Assembly (NCBI RefSeq): GCF_022899355.1
Contig: NZ_JALJCK010000010.1
Coordinates: forward strand, 242,909 to 306,908
DNA from: Shinella yambaruensis
GTDB taxonomy: Bacteria > Pseudomonadota > Alphaproteobacteria > Rhizobiales > Rhizobiaceae
Length of the DNA stretch: 64,000 nt
Reading direction: 5' to 3'
Part shown: one piece after another, positions 52,015-61,151 of the stretch
How positions within the stretch are numbered: position 1 is the first letter of the stretch
Layout of the letters: every line of letters starts with the position of its first letter
Program-made: the position numbers and the translations under genes
Notes under the pieces: generated by a model
What the model saw: only the letters and a program-made list of their open reading frames with translations
What the model was told of the DNA's origin: nothing
Databases searched by the model: none

Positions 52015-52383
52015 ATGACCACCACCTACACGATCACGCTCAAGAACTGCGCCTTCTTCGCCCGCCACGGCCTGCACGATGCCGAGGAATTCCTCGGCCA
52101 GCGGTTCTTCGTCGACGCGGAGCTGGAGGTCAAGCCGCTGCGCCCGCTCTCCGACGACGCGATCGAATCGACCGTCGACTACGGCGTCGCCTTCCAGGAG
52201 ATCGAGAAGATCGTCACCGGCCAGCGCCGCTATCTCATCGAGGCGCTGGCGCAGGAGATCGCCACCGTGCTCTGTGCCCGCTTCCCGCAGATTTCGCGCG
52301 CGCGCATCACGGTGCGCAAGCCGAACGCGCCGGTGCCCGGCGTGCTGGACCATGTGCAGGTGACGGTCGATCATGCCGTTTGA
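52015..52383 (+). CDS. folB: Dihydroneopterin aldolase
   Basis: This is a 122-residue enzyme cleaving 7,8-dihydroneopterin to 6-hydroxymethyl-dihydropterin and glycolaldehyde. The family block ITLKNCAFFARHGLHDAEEFLGQRFFVDAELEV contains the GLHDAE active-site region, and YGVAFQEIEKIV and YLIEALAQEIATV follow. Start ATG behind CAGGAAAGACC. Its last eleven bases overlap the folK start, so the two are translationally coupled. Middle gene of the folP-folB-folK operon. Confidence 0.96.
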   Translation: MTTTYTITLKNCAFFARHGLHDAEEFLGQRFFVDAELEVKPLRPLSDDAIESTVDYGVAFQEIEKIVTGQRRYLIEALAQEIATVLCARFPQISRARITVRKPNAPVPGVLDHVQVTVDHAV

Positions 52384-52891
52384 GCCCTTCCGCCGGGCCG
52401 CGCTCGGCCTCGGCGGCAATATCGGCGATCCCGTGCGCGCCATGGCCGAGGCGCTGCGGGCGCTGGACGCGCGGGACGATTGCCGCGTCACGGCCGTCTC
52501 GCGGCTCTACCGCACGCCGCCCTGGGGAAAGACCGACCAGGACTGGTTCTTCAACGCCTGTGCGCTGGTCGAGACGACGCTCGCGCCCGAGCCGCTGCTC
52601 GACACCTGCCTTGCCATCGAGCGCGACATGAAGCGCGAGCGCAAGGAGCGCTGGGGACCGCGCACCATCGACATCGATGTCCTGACCTATGAGGGCGTGG
52701 CGCAATCCGGCGGGCGGCTGGAGCTGCCGCATCCGCGCATGACGGGGCGCGGCTTCGTGCTGATGCCGCTTGCGGACGTGGCGCCCGACCTCGCGGTCGA
52801 GGGACGCACGGTGGCCTCGTGGCTGGCGGATGCGGATGTCGCGGGCATCGAGCCGGCGAGCGCCGGACCGGAATGGTGGAAGACTACTTGA
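52373..52891 (+). CDS. folK: 2-amino-4-hydroxy-6-hydroxymethyldihydropteridine pyrophosphokinase
   Basis: This is a 172-residue kinase transferring pyrophosphate from ATP to hydroxymethyl-dihydropterin, giving the FolP substrate. Landmarks are ALGLGGNIGDPVRAM, SRLYRTPPWGKTDQDWFFNACALVET, and the signature RWGPRTIDIDVLTY with its metal-binding Asp pair. LPHPRMTGRGFVLMPLADVAPD follows. Start ATG inside folB. The 3' end overlaps a convergent gene by eight bases. Confidence 0.96.
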   Translation: MPFEPFRRAALGLGGNIGDPVRAMAEALRALDARDDCRVTAVSRLYRTPPWGKTDQDWFFNACALVETTLAPEPLLDTCLAIERDMKRERKERWGPRTIDIDVLTYEGVAQSGGRLELPHPRMTGRGFVLMPLADVAPDLAVEGRTVASWLADADVAGIEPASAGPEWWKTT

Positions 52892-53432
52892 TCGAGCCGA
52901 CGGCGATGTCGTCGAGATTGCGGTCGAGCGAGACGCCGATGACCGGCACCATCTTGTCCTCGACCTTCACCGAGATGGTGATGTTCATCTTGTTGTCGCC
53001 TTCCAGGCGCGCGATCATTGCGCCGTTCAGCTTCTGCCGGTTGATGCCGACGACCACCTTGTTGCCGTTGACCTGGCCGGAGGTGATGTCGAGGCCCTTG
53101 CCGGCGGCGCCGTCGAGGAACTTGCCCTTGTAGGTGCCGCCCGACCGGGTGATGAGGGCGGACATCGGCTGCTTGAAGACGCCGACGCGGCAGAAGCCGT
53201 CGAGCTGGATGCCGGCGCCCTTGGCCGGCGTGGTGTCGCCCGTCAGGTCGCAGGCGAACTTGGTGCCCTTGTACTTGCCCGCGACGATCTCGCCCTTGCC
53301 CTGCCAGCTGCCGGTGACCTGCTCGAAGAAGGCCTTGTCGCGCGGGCCGGCGGAGGCGGGAAGCGCGACGGCGGCGGCTGCGAGGAAGGCCGCTACGGAG
53401 ACGCGGGCGATCAAAGAAGTGCGCGAGTACAT
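52884..53432 (-). CDS. Secreted protein of unknown function
   Basis: This is a 182-residue exported protein with signal peptide LIARVSVAAFLAAAAVALPASA. The mature part is rich in beta-type alternation (FFEQVTGSWQGKGEIVAGKYKGTKFACDLTG...; GGTYKGKFLDGAAGKG) with two cysteines (FACDL, GFCRV) likely paired. It looks like a small periplasmic beta-barrel or lipocalin-like fold, which is an impression only. Start ATG at 53432 behind AAGGATC. Convergent with folK. No family name recognised. Confidence 0.75.
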   Translation of the reverse strand: MYSRTSLIARVSVAAFLAAAAVALPASAGPRDKAFFEQVTGSWQGKGEIVAGKYKGTKFACDLTGDTTPAKGAGIQLDGFCRVGVFKQPMSALITRSGGTYKGKFLDGAAGKGLDITSGQVNGNKVVVGINRQKLNGAMIARLEGDNKMNITISVKVEDKMVPVIGVSLDRNLDDIAVGSIK

Positions 53433-53632
53433 GAACGATCCTTGATGGGCGACGGCCATCCGGCCTGCTTGTGTGCGACGAGATTTGCGCGAAAATGGTT
53501 AATGGACGGTTTCCGCCCGTCTTGCCCTTCGTCATTTACCCGCGGTGCAGGCCCGCAAAACCGGGGTGTTGCAACGATCCCACAGTTCTGCAGCGTCCTT
53601 TGCGCGCCGTGATGGACGCGCGGCGCCGCAGG

Positions 53633-54694
53633 TCACGCCTCGTCGCGCCGGCCGCCCGCCATGTTCGGCGTCAGGTCCCCGATGAAATCGCCGATGCCGG
53701 GCCGTTTCAGCGCGCGGAAGGGCATGGGCCGGCAGAGGTCCATGGCGGCGATGCCGATTCGCGCCGTCATCAGGCCGTTGATGACGCCTTCGCCGAGCCG
53801 GGCGGAAAGTTTCGAGGCGAGCCCGTGGCCCAGCACCTGCTGCACCAGGCTGTCGCCCATGGCGATGGAGCCGGTGACGGCAAGATGGGCGATGACGTCG
53901 CGCATCAGCCGCAGCATGCCGATCTTGCCGGGGCGCCCGCCGTAGAGCTCCGCCATGCCGCGCACCAGCCGGCTGCTCTCGTAGATGACATAGCCGAGAT
54001 CGACCAGCGCCCGCGGGCTGACGGCGGTGACGATGGAGACCCGCTTGGCGGCGCCGAGGATCAGCGCGCGCGCCTCGCGGTCGAGCGGCGCCATCAGCTC
54101 GCGCTCGGCAAGGTCGACGAGGTGGGCCGCGTCTATGATCTCGCCTTCGGTCTCGGCAAGGCGCGCGCGCCCGCGCGCCGTCCGCGGCCGGGCGGCGACG
54201 AGATGCACGAGGCGGGCGAGGATGGCGCGGCCGACCGACGGGCTCGGCGAGAGGGCGGCCTCGGCGACGTCGCGCTTGAGGTCCTGCACGGCGGCGAGGC
54301 GGCGAAGGCCGATCAGCTCGCGCGCGACGAGGCCGAAGACGGCGAGGACGGCGATGGCGGCGGCGGCGACCGCAAGATAGCCGAGCCAGTCGTTGCGGCT
54401 GAAGAGCTCGCGGATCAGCGCATCGACCCAGAGGCCGATGGCGAGCGAGACGAGGAGCCCGAGCGCGCCGAGGGCGATGCGGCCGAGCGTCAGGCGGCGC
54501 TTGCGCGGGGTTGCGACCGGCGGCGTCAGGTCCGGCAGGTCGGCGGTGGTGGCGATGAAGGGATCCTCGGCATCCGGCGTCAGCGTGACGGCGTCGTCGA
54601 AGGCGGCGGGAGCACGGGGCTTCGTGCGCTCGGGCGGCTGCGGGGAGCCGGCGGGCAGCGAGAAGGCGGCGGGCTTGCGCGGGCGGTCGTTCAT
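53633..54694 (-). CDS. ycjF: YcjF / TIGR01620 family membrane protein
   Basis: This is a 353-residue protein: a Pro-rich cytosolic N-terminus (1-65), two membrane helices (about 70-95 LGRIALGALGLLVSLAIGLWV, and 100-125 LGYLAVAAAAIAVLAVFGLVA), then a helical domain (about 150-350). LMAPLDREARALILGAAKRVSIVTAVSPRALVDLGYVIYESSRLVRGMAELYGGRPG is characteristic of TIGR01620. It is always paired with YcjX, a dynamin-like GTPase; the pair is linked to stress and membrane remodelling, but the exact role is unknown. Its ATG overlaps the ycjX stop by four bases. Confidence 0.92.
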   Translation of the reverse strand: MNDRPRKPAAFSLPAGSPQPPERTKPRAPAAFDDAVTLTPDAEDPFIATTADLPDLTPPVATPRKRRLTLGRIALGALGLLVSLAIGLWVDALIRELFSRNDWLGYLAVAAAAIAVLAVFGLVARELIGLRRLAAVQDLKRDVAEAALSPSPSVGRAILARLVHLVAARPRTARGRARLAETEGEIIDAAHLVDLAERELMAPLDREARALILGAAKRVSIVTAVSPRALVDLGYVIYESSRLVRGMAELYGGRPGKIGMLRLMRDVIAHLAVTGSIAMGDSLVQQVLGHGLASKLSARLGEGVINGLMTARIGIAAMDLCRPMPFRALKRPGIGDFIGDLTPNMAGGRRDEA

Positions 54695-56166
54695 GCGAGC
54701 CGGTCTCCGATCAGGTATTGCAGCGCGCGGTCGAGGCGGATGTGCGGCACGGAGAGCTTCAGGCCGCCGCCCGTCTCCTCGATATGCGGCGGGCGGAAGC
54801 GCACGAAGTTCAAGAGATGCGGCGCCTCGCCTTCAGGCAGGGATTCAAGTTCCTTGAAAAGCGAATCCGGATCCTTCGGCAAGTCCCCGGGAAATATGGC
54901 TGTTTTCCGTTCGCCGTCAAAAATCTCGCCGTTGATCCGCTCGCCGGCCATGGGCACGCCGACGATGACCGGCAGGTCCTCGCCGTCGTGCTTGACGGTC
55001 GCCTCGCGGGTGGCGCGCACGGAGGCGAGCGCCATCACCTCGATGCCGGCGCCGCTCATGCCGATGCGCTCGATGGCGCGCTCGACGAGGCGGCGGGTGA
55101 CGGCTTCCAGCCGCGCATGGCTCTCGTGGTGCAGGTGGTCGGCCTTGGTGGCGGCAATCACGATGCGGTCGATGCGGCGCGTCACGAAGGAGGAGAGGAA
55201 GCTGTTCGTGCCGGCGCGGAAACAATCGAGCACGTCGCCGAGCGCGCGTTCCAGGTCGTGCACGGCCTCGGCGCCGCGGTTGATCGCCTGCAGGGCGTCA
55301 ATCAGCACGATCTGCCGGTCGAGCCGGGCGAAGTGCTCGCGGAAGAACGGGCGCACCACATGCGTCTTGTAGGCCTCGTAGCGGCGCTCCATCATGGCAT
55401 GCAGCGATCCCCTGGCGGGGCGGCCTTCCTGAAGGTTCGGCAGCGGCGCGAAGGTGAGGGCGGGCGAGCCTTCGAGATCGCCGGGCATCAGGAAACGGCC
55501 GGGCGGCAGGGTGGAGAGCGAGCGCTCGTCGGATTTGCAGGCCTTCAGGTAGGCGGTGAACGCTTCCGCCAGCGTCCGCGCCGTCGCTTCCTCGGCTTCG
55601 GCGGCAGGGTCCATGGTGGCCGACAGAGCCAGCCAGTCGCGCGCCAGCTCCGCGCGGATGCCGGACTGCGCCAGCGCCACGGTGTTCGCGCTGAAGGCGC
55701 GGAAATCCTGGGCGAGCAGCGGCAGGTCGAGCAGCCATTCGCCGGGATAGTCGACGATGTCGATCGACAGCCGTCCTGGCGAGAACAGGCGCCCCCAGCC
55801 GGAGGCGCTCTCATAGTCGAGCGTCAGGCGCAATTGCGATATGGCGCGCGTCGAATCCGGCCAGAGGCGGTCCGCGACCAGCGCGCGGATATGATCCTCG
55901 TACTGGAAGCGCGGCACGGCGTCGTCCGGCTGCGGCTCCAGCCGGATTTTTGACACGCGCCCCGAGCGCCCCGCCTCGAACAGCGGCAGGCGGCCGCCGT
56001 TCAGGAGATTGTGCACGAGCGAGGAGATGAACACCGTCTTGCCGGCGCGCGACAGGCCCGTCACGCCGAGGCGGATCGACGGGTTGACGAGATTGGTGGC
56101 GCGGCCGGTCAGCGCGTCGAGCGCGAGCAGGGCTTCGTCGGTCAGGGTGGTCAGGCTAGGGGGCAA
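54691..56166 (-). CDS. ycjX: YcjX family P-loop GTPase
   Basis: This is a 491-residue protein with the P-loop GVTGLSRAGKTVFISSLVHNLL at about residues 33-50. Its switch and Walker B-like region is IDIVDYPGEWLLDLPLL, and ATKADHLHHE is the G4-like base-recognition block. These match the DUF463/YcjX family, a phage-shock-linked GTPase related to dynamins. TTG start behind GGAAAGAGACC. It forms a two-gene operon with ycjF, with an ATGA overlap. In rhizobia the pair commonly travels with a SixA-type phosphatase, as here. Confidence 0.94.
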   Translation of the reverse strand: MPPSLTTLTDEALLALDALTGRATNLVNPSIRLGVTGLSRAGKTVFISSLVHNLLNGGRLPLFEAGRSGRVSKIRLEPQPDDAVPRFQYEDHIRALVADRLWPDSTRAISQLRLTLDYESASGWGRLFSPGRLSIDIVDYPGEWLLDLPLLAQDFRAFSANTVALAQSGIRAELARDWLALSATMDPAAEAEEATARTLAEAFTAYLKACKSDERSLSTLPPGRFLMPGDLEGSPALTFAPLPNLQEGRPARGSLHAMMERRYEAYKTHVVRPFFREHFARLDRQIVLIDALQAINRGAEAVHDLERALGDVLDCFRAGTNSFLSSFVTRRIDRIVIAATKADHLHHESHARLEAVTRRLVERAIERIGMSGAGIEVMALASVRATREATVKHDGEDLPVIVGVPMAGERINGEIFDGERKTAIFPGDLPKDPDSLFKELESLPEGEAPHLLNFVRFRPPHIEETGGGLKLSVPHIRLDRALQYLIGDRLA

Positions 56167-56324
56167 GGTCTCTTTCCAGCATCGAAGGCGATATAGGAAA
56201 CGAAATCCGGCGGAAAAAGAGGCCGGCCCTTTCGCTCAAACCATGTCGCGCACACGTCCGTAGCGGTTTTGCGCCAATGCGATGCGGAAAATCAAGGTGT
56301 GCGCCGGGAAGATCGCGATGCGCG

Positions 56325-56849
56325 TCAGTGCGCCGGGCGCGGCGTCATGAAGCCGGCGAGGCAGGCGCCGCGATAATCGTCCTCGGTCGGGCGCTCGTCG
56401 AAATCGAGGATGGCGAGGCCCGCCGTCGGATAGCCGAAGGGCGCGGCGGTCTCGGCGATCTCCTTGCCGACGAGGCGGTGGAAGAATTCCTCGATCATCG
56501 GATTGTGGCCGACGATCATCACGGCGCTCTCCTGCCGCTCCGCGAAGGCGAGTTCGGCATAGGTATCGACCGAGCCGGAATAGAGGGAATCGACATAGTC
56601 GATCGTCAGTTCCTCGCTGACCGAGCGGTGGAAGGGCTCGGCGGTCTGGCGGCAGCGCGTGGCGGTGGAGGAGATGATGAGGTCCGGCCGGTAGCCCTGG
56701 TCGGCCGCCTCCTCGGCGATTACCTCGGCTTCGGCAAAGCCGTCGTCGTCGAGGGCGCGGTCGAAATCCGACTGGCCGGGCCCGGCCCAGGCGGCGCGGG
56801 CGTGACGAAGGATGTAGAGCCGGAAGGCCGGCGTGCCGAGAGATGCCAA
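56325..56849 (-). CDS. SixA-type histidine phosphatase family protein
   Basis: This is a 174-residue protein of the phosphohistidine-phosphatase family. The catalytic motif is YILRHARAAWAGPGQSDFDRAL (RHA instead of the commoner RHG, as in SixA). ISSTATRCRQTAEPFHR carries the second Arg, and MIVGHNPMIEEF the second His. It may remove phosphate from HPt domains; a stand-alone HPt is encoded 7.5 kb away, but no link is shown. Start TTG behind GGAGGA. Confidence 0.92.
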   Translation of the reverse strand: MASLGTPAFRLYILRHARAAWAGPGQSDFDRALDDDGFAEAEVIAEEAADQGYRPDLIISSTATRCRQTAEPFHRSVSEELTIDYVDSLYSGSVDTYAELAFAERQESAVMIVGHNPMIEEFFHRLVGKEIAETAAPFGYPTAGLAILDFDERPTEDDYRGACLAGFMTPRPAH

Positions 56850-56922
56850 GTGTGTCCTCCATCCGCCTGCGGCAGATGATCCGTGCCGCGCTCCGACTTC
56901 ATGTCCGTCCTTGCCGGAAAGA

Positions 56923-58893
56923 TCAACCGGTTTTGCGCGCGGGCGTGTTCACGATCGTGTCGGAGGCCGCCCGGTAGGCCAGCGTGTCCTCCAGCCGCTC
57001 GGGCCTTGCGAAATAGTAGCCCTGCATCATGCGGCAGCCGAGGCCGCGCAGCGCCGCGACCTGCTCGTGGGTCTCCATGCCCTCGACCACGCAGACGCAG
57101 CCGATGTTGCGGGAAAGGTCGACGATCGTCTTGACGATGCTGCGGCTGAGTTCGTTCGTGGCGATGTCGACGATGAAGCCGCGGTCGATCTTGATCTTGG
57201 TGAGCGGCAGCTTGTGCACATAGCTGAGGCTGGAATGGCCGGTGCCGAAATCGTCGAGCGAAATGCCGATGCCGCGCTCGGCGAAACGGCGGATATTGTC
57301 GGCGGCGAGCGTGAAGTTGCGCATGACGGCCGTCTCCGTCACCTCGATGTCGAGGCGGGCGGGATCGACGCCGCTTTGCGCGATGATCTCGAGAAGCGCA
57401 TCGACCGTCCTGTTGGAGACGACGTCGCGGGTCGACAGGTTGACGGAAAGGCGGATGTGGTCCGGCCAGCTCCGCGCCGCCGCCAGTGCCTTCTCCATCA
57501 CGAACTCGGTCAGGCGGCCGATGATGCCGGCCCGTTCGGCGGCGCGGATGAAGATACCGGGCGGCACGGTGCCCAGGATCGGGCTTTCCCAGCGGGCCAG
57601 CGCCTCATAGGCGGAAATGCCGTTCGTGTCCGCGTCGACCATCGGCTGGAAGACGAGGTACATCTCCTTCTCGAAGTCGGCGGCGCGCAGCGCCTGCTGG
57701 ATGCGGCCCTGCTCGTTGATCTCGGCCTCGTGCTCGGCGGAGAAGACGACCGTCGTGCCGCGAAAATTCTGCTTGGCGAGGTAGAGGGCGAAATCGGCGC
57801 GGTCGAAGAGCCGGTCGGCCGTGGTGCCGGCCTCGCCGAGGATCGAGATGCCGAGCGAGCCGGAGACCCGCGCCGCCTGGCCGTTGAAGACATAGGGTTC
57901 CTGAAGCGCGGCGCAGATCTCGTCGCCGAGCGCATGGAGCCGCTCCGCGCTGGCCGGGCCCTCGAAGACGATGCCGAACTCGTCGCCGCCGAGGCGGGCC
58001 GGGAAAAGGCCCCGCCCGGCGAAGGCCGTGAGCCGCTCGCCGACCTCGACGAGCAGCTTGTCGCCGATGCCGTGGCCGAACGTGTCGTTGACCGGCTTGA
58101 AACCGTCGAGGTCGATGAGGCCGAGGGCAAGGCCCGTGCGGTTCTTCTCCGCCCGTGCGATCCGCGTTTCGAGCTCGGCGCGGAACTGGCGGCGGTTGGG
58201 CAGGTTGGTCAGGCTGTCGAGATTGGCGAGGCGATGGTTCTCGTCGCTGAGGCGCTGGGTTTCCGCCTGGCGCGCCGTCAGCTCCTTCTGCGACCGGATG
58301 AGGGCGCCGAAATCCCGGTAGTAGGTGAAGAGGATGAACACCATGGCGACGGTGACGAGCGCGACGTTGAGCGCGAGCGCAGTGAAGACCGGATTGCCGG
58401 AGGTGCCGAAGAAGACCGTGAACGGCCCGAGCACGATGGCCGTCAGCGCCAGCGCGGCGGCGCGCAGGTGCATCAGGCAGAAGATGCAGCCGACGACGGT
58501 GTTGGCGATGTAGAAGGCGACATGGGACTGCTGGTAGGCGTCGCCATAGGGATAGAGGCTGAGCGACCAGGCGCAGAATCCGGCGCCGAGCAGCGCGGTC
58601 AGGCGATAGGTCGAACGCAGCCGGCCGACCGCCTCTTCATGGGTGTAGCGCCGGTTTCGGCTGAACCACCAGTGCACGAGGCGAAACAGGCTGACGGCAT
58701 AGAGTGCGCCGGGAATGTAAAGGGTGAGATAGGCGGGGGCCGCGCCGAAATGGGTGATGGTGAGAGCGACAGTATTCGTCACGAGCATGAAGTAGAGCAG
58801 CGGCACCTGCTTGGTAAATGCGGCAAGCTGCGCCTGGACGAGCTCCGGATTGCCGGATTCGATCGAAAGAATGGCCTTCGTCCTGCTGAACAT
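56923..58893 (-). CDS. Membrane GGDEF-EAL c-di-GMP enzyme
   Basis: This is a 656-residue protein. The N-terminal 200 residues hold about five to six membrane helices. The GGDEF domain (about 225-385) keeps the active motif PARLGGDEFGIV. The EAL domain (about 400-645) has YEALARWE (EAL), VNLSTRDV, DIEVTETAVM, LDDFGTGHSSLSY and QGYYFARPE, so the phosphodiesterase site also looks intact. Either activity is possible; which dominates cannot be told. Start ATG behind AGGAG. Transcribed alone, opposite to dksA. Confidence 0.94.
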   Translation of the reverse strand: MFSRTKAILSIESGNPELVQAQLAAFTKQVPLLYFMLVTNTVALTITHFGAAPAYLTLYIPGALYAVSLFRLVHWWFSRNRRYTHEEAVGRLRSTYRLTALLGAGFCAWSLSLYPYGDAYQQSHVAFYIANTVVGCIFCLMHLRAAALALTAIVLGPFTVFFGTSGNPVFTALALNVALVTVAMVFILFTYYRDFGALIRSQKELTARQAETQRLSDENHRLANLDSLTNLPNRRQFRAELETRIARAEKNRTGLALGLIDLDGFKPVNDTFGHGIGDKLLVEVGERLTAFAGRGLFPARLGGDEFGIVFEGPASAERLHALGDEICAALQEPYVFNGQAARVSGSLGISILGEAGTTADRLFDRADFALYLAKQNFRGTTVVFSAEHEAEINEQGRIQQALRAADFEKEMYLVFQPMVDADTNGISAYEALARWESPILGTVPPGIFIRAAERAGIIGRLTEFVMEKALAAARSWPDHIRLSVNLSTRDVVSNRTVDALLEIIAQSGVDPARLDIEVTETAVMRNFTLAADNIRRFAERGIGISLDDFGTGHSSLSYVHKLPLTKIKIDRGFIVDIATNELSRSIVKTIVDLSRNIGCVCVVEGMETHEQVAALRGLGCRMMQGYYFARPERLEDTLAYRAASDTIVNTPARKTG

Positions 58894-59191
58894 CGATGCG
58901 TGCTCCTGCCCTTGCGGTTAGAGAGAAGCACGAGTTGCTAAAATAAGTCTGAATCCGCGGGCGAACAGGCTCGCGAAAGAAAATCGTCCTATCCTCCATA
59001 GCTGATCGCGAGTCCATGCCTATATTTGCGGCAGGACGACACGAGAGGCAGGCGATCCGGCGCCCTTTCTGCGATAGTGCGGGGATGTTGGTGGCCGGTT
59101 TCGCCATCCCGTTGTAATCTTGATGAAATATTCGTCTGGCAAGGTTCAAAAAAGAGGCATGCGCGAAAAACCGTGGGTAAGTTCCTGCACA

Positions 59192-59220
59192 CTTGAAACA
59201 CGCTACCCGTGGGGATATAC
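59192..59220 (+). promoter_or_regulatory. Candidate dksA promoter
   Basis: CTTGAA, 17 bases, then ATATAC fits the rhizobial housekeeping -35/-10 pattern (CTTGAC-N17-CTATAT) and places transcription start about 28 bases before the TTG start. The 361-bp gap to the divergent GGDEF-EAL gene shows no other recognised feature. Confidence 0.45.
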
Positions 59221-59254
59221 AGCGCGCCTTGAGATGTTCTTCAGGAGAATCGCG

Positions 59255-59674
59255 TTGAGTGAGAAGATCGATCTTAGCAATTTCGTCCTCGACGAGGACG
59301 ATGAATTCATGAACGCAAACCAGCGGGCTTACTTTCGAGCGAAGCTGAACGCCTGGAAAAACGACATCCTGCGCGAAGCGCGCGAAACCCTCGACCATCT
59401 GGCAGAAGAAAGCGCCAACCATCCGGATCTTGCGGACCGGGCGTCTTCGGAAACCGACCGTGCCATCGAACTTCGGGCACGCGACCGCCAGCGCAAGCTG
59501 ATCTCCAAGATCGATGCGGCGCTGCAGCGTCTCGACGAAGGCACCTACGGCTACTGCGAGGAAACGGGCGAACCGATCGGCCTCAAGCGTCTCGACGCCC
59601 GGCCGATCGCCACGCTTTCGATCGAGGCGCAGGAGCGCCACGAGCGTCGGGAGAAGGTGTATCGCGACGAGTAA
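59255..59674 (+). CDS. dksA: RNA polymerase-binding transcription factor DksA
   Basis: This is a 139-residue DksA homologue. The coiled-coil with its tip (FVLDEDDEFMNANQRAYFRAKLNAWKNDIL... NHPDLADRASSETDRAIELRARDRQRKLI) and the globular end (RLDEGTYGYCEETGEPIGLKRLDARP) are clear. It enters the polymerase secondary channel and works with ppGpp. Three of the four classical zinc cysteines are missing: CEETG has one, and the second pair reads ATLSIEA. The fold must therefore be zinc-independent. Start TTG at 59255, eight bases after AGGAG; the open frame extends further upstream but without a better start. A strong terminator follows. Confidence 0.93.
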   Translation: MSEKIDLSNFVLDEDDEFMNANQRAYFRAKLNAWKNDILREARETLDHLAEESANHPDLADRASSETDRAIELRARDRQRKLISKIDAALQRLDEGTYGYCEETGEPIGLKRLDARPIATLSIEAQERHERREKVYRDE

Positions 59675-59787
59675 GCCTTTCCCGCGGATCCGAGGAGGTC
59701 CGAGGGCAGGGTTCGCGATGATCGAACACCGGATGTTTCCGGTGCTGGCAGGCTTCGTGCTGCCCGGTGCTGGAAAAACGAAAATCA

Positions 59788-59826
59788 AAGCCGCTGGAAC
59801 CGTCGTGTCTCCAGCGGCTTTTTTCT
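59788..59826 (+). terminator. Rho-independent terminator of dksA
   Basis: AAAGCCGCTGGA and TCCAGCGGCTTT (59788-59799 and 59810-59821) form a twelve-base stem, followed by TTTTC. On the other strand the T-tract is interrupted (GATTTTCG), so it may also work weakly for the convergent gene. Confidence 0.9.
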
Positions 59827-59850
59827 TGCGTCAAGCGGGAAGGAGCCGCC

Positions 59851-60840
59851 TTACGCCTTGCGGTTGGCGGTGATTTCGCCGAGCAGGCGCGCCATTTCCG
59901 CTTCCGTTTCCTCGCGGCTCTTCGCGGGAGTTTGCCCGTGGCCGATCGTTGCGGCGGTCTGCGTCGGGTTGAGCGTCGGCTGGGCGGCCGTGCGGGCTGT
60001 GGTGCTCGATGCGGCCGTGCTGGCCATCTCGGCTTCGAGGATCTTTTCGAATTCGCTGACGAGGGCCGGATTGTCGGCAAGCTGGGATGTCGGCTTGGCG
60101 AGCGTCGGGTTGGCGATGGGGCGCTGCACGGCCTGGCCGGCGGTCGCCTGTGCCGTGGTCGTCGCCATGGATTGCGGCAGGACACGCTGGCGGTTCTGTT
60201 CGAGCACATCCTCGATGCGGCGCTCCGGCGGGCGCTGCTGGAGGCCCGTCTGCGCCTGCTGGGCCGTCTGGACCGGCTGGGCGACGGTCTGCGCCGGGGT
60301 GGTGCGGGGGGCGACGTCTTCGTCGCCGGCATAGAGCACCTTGGCCATGGACGAGACGCCCTCCGGGGTTGCCGCGGGGCGGCGCTCCGCGGTGCCGGTG
60401 GTCGCCGCGACCGCGCCGGCCGAAGCGGCCGTGCGGGCCGCGTCTAGGGTCTCGGCCGTCTTCACCGGCGTTTCGTGCCGCACTGGCGCGGATTCGGCGC
60501 GCTCGGTCTTCTGCCCGGCCCTTTCGGCGGCGGGCTGGGCACTTTCGGCCGATGCGAGGGCGATGCGCGTCTCGATGACGATGTCGGTCGGGCCGCCGAT
60601 CATCAGGAGGTGTTCCACGTCGTCCCGGCGCACCAGCACGAGGCGGCGGCGCGTGTCGATCGCCGCGGCATCGAGCACGGCAAGGCGCGGCGCGCGGTTG
60701 CGCCCGCCGCGGATGAAGGGCGAGGAGGGGCGGCCCCGGATGATCCAGAGCACCAGCGCGAGGCAGAGCAGGCCGAGCAGCACCACCACCGCGGCGATGA
60801 CGAACTTCGTGCCGTTCTCTGCGAGAATCTCCTGGAACAT
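59851..60840 (-). CDS. FliO-like flagellar biosynthesis domain protein
   Basis: This is a 329-residue protein: a short N-terminus, one membrane helix (about 12-35, FVIAAVVVLLGLLCLALVLWII), then a small FliO-type domain (RLAVLDAAAIDTRRRLVLVRRDDVEHLLMIGGPTDIVIETRI, about 48-88). The remaining 230 residues are a low-complexity Ala/Thr/Gln tail. FliO helps assemble the flagellar export gate. The match to FliO is limited to the small core, and no flagellar gene adjoins, so a role outside the flagellum is possible. Start ATG at 60840 behind AAGGAG. Divergent from cckA. Confidence 0.72.
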   Translation of the reverse strand: MFQEILAENGTKFVIAAVVVLLGLLCLALVLWIIRGRPSSPFIRGGRNRAPRLAVLDAAAIDTRRRLVLVRRDDVEHLLMIGGPTDIVIETRIALASAESAQPAAERAGQKTERAESAPVRHETPVKTAETLDAARTAASAGAVAATTGTAERRPAATPEGVSSMAKVLYAGDEDVAPRTTPAQTVAQPVQTAQQAQTGLQQRPPERRIEDVLEQNRQRVLPQSMATTTAQATAGQAVQRPIANPTLAKPTSQLADNPALVSEFEKILEAEMASTAASSTTARTAAQPTLNPTQTAATIGHGQTPAKSREETEAEMARLLGEITANRKA

Positions 60841-61151
60841 GGCGCGGTCACTCCTTCTCGGCACTTTGGCTCGGCAGTTTGGCCTGTTGGCCGACGGGCT
60901 GCATTTGACGGCTTTTCCCGGGCTCCTACAAGCGCGGCGCACCGGTTGTCCAGCGCGTATTGCCGTCGTCATCGTCGCGCAAGTATGGCAGGCTAGGAGA
61001 ATTGCCATGCCCTGGCCCGGAATATTCCCTGTGAATTCGCGGCCTTGCTTTCCCTCGACGGCTTTTTGCGCTTCCCTCGTGCGGATAAACATGATTCTGG
61101 CATCGGGTTCGGGTCAAGCGCAAGGCCCGCACTGTTGCAGACGAGGGATTG
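60841..61151. other. 311-bp divergent intergenic region between the FliO-like gene and cckA
   Basis: This must hold both promoters. No exact TTAA-N7-TTAA site, known RNA, repeat or terminator was recognised. Frames crossing it are extensions of the flanking genes without ribosome-binding sites. Confidence 0.45.
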
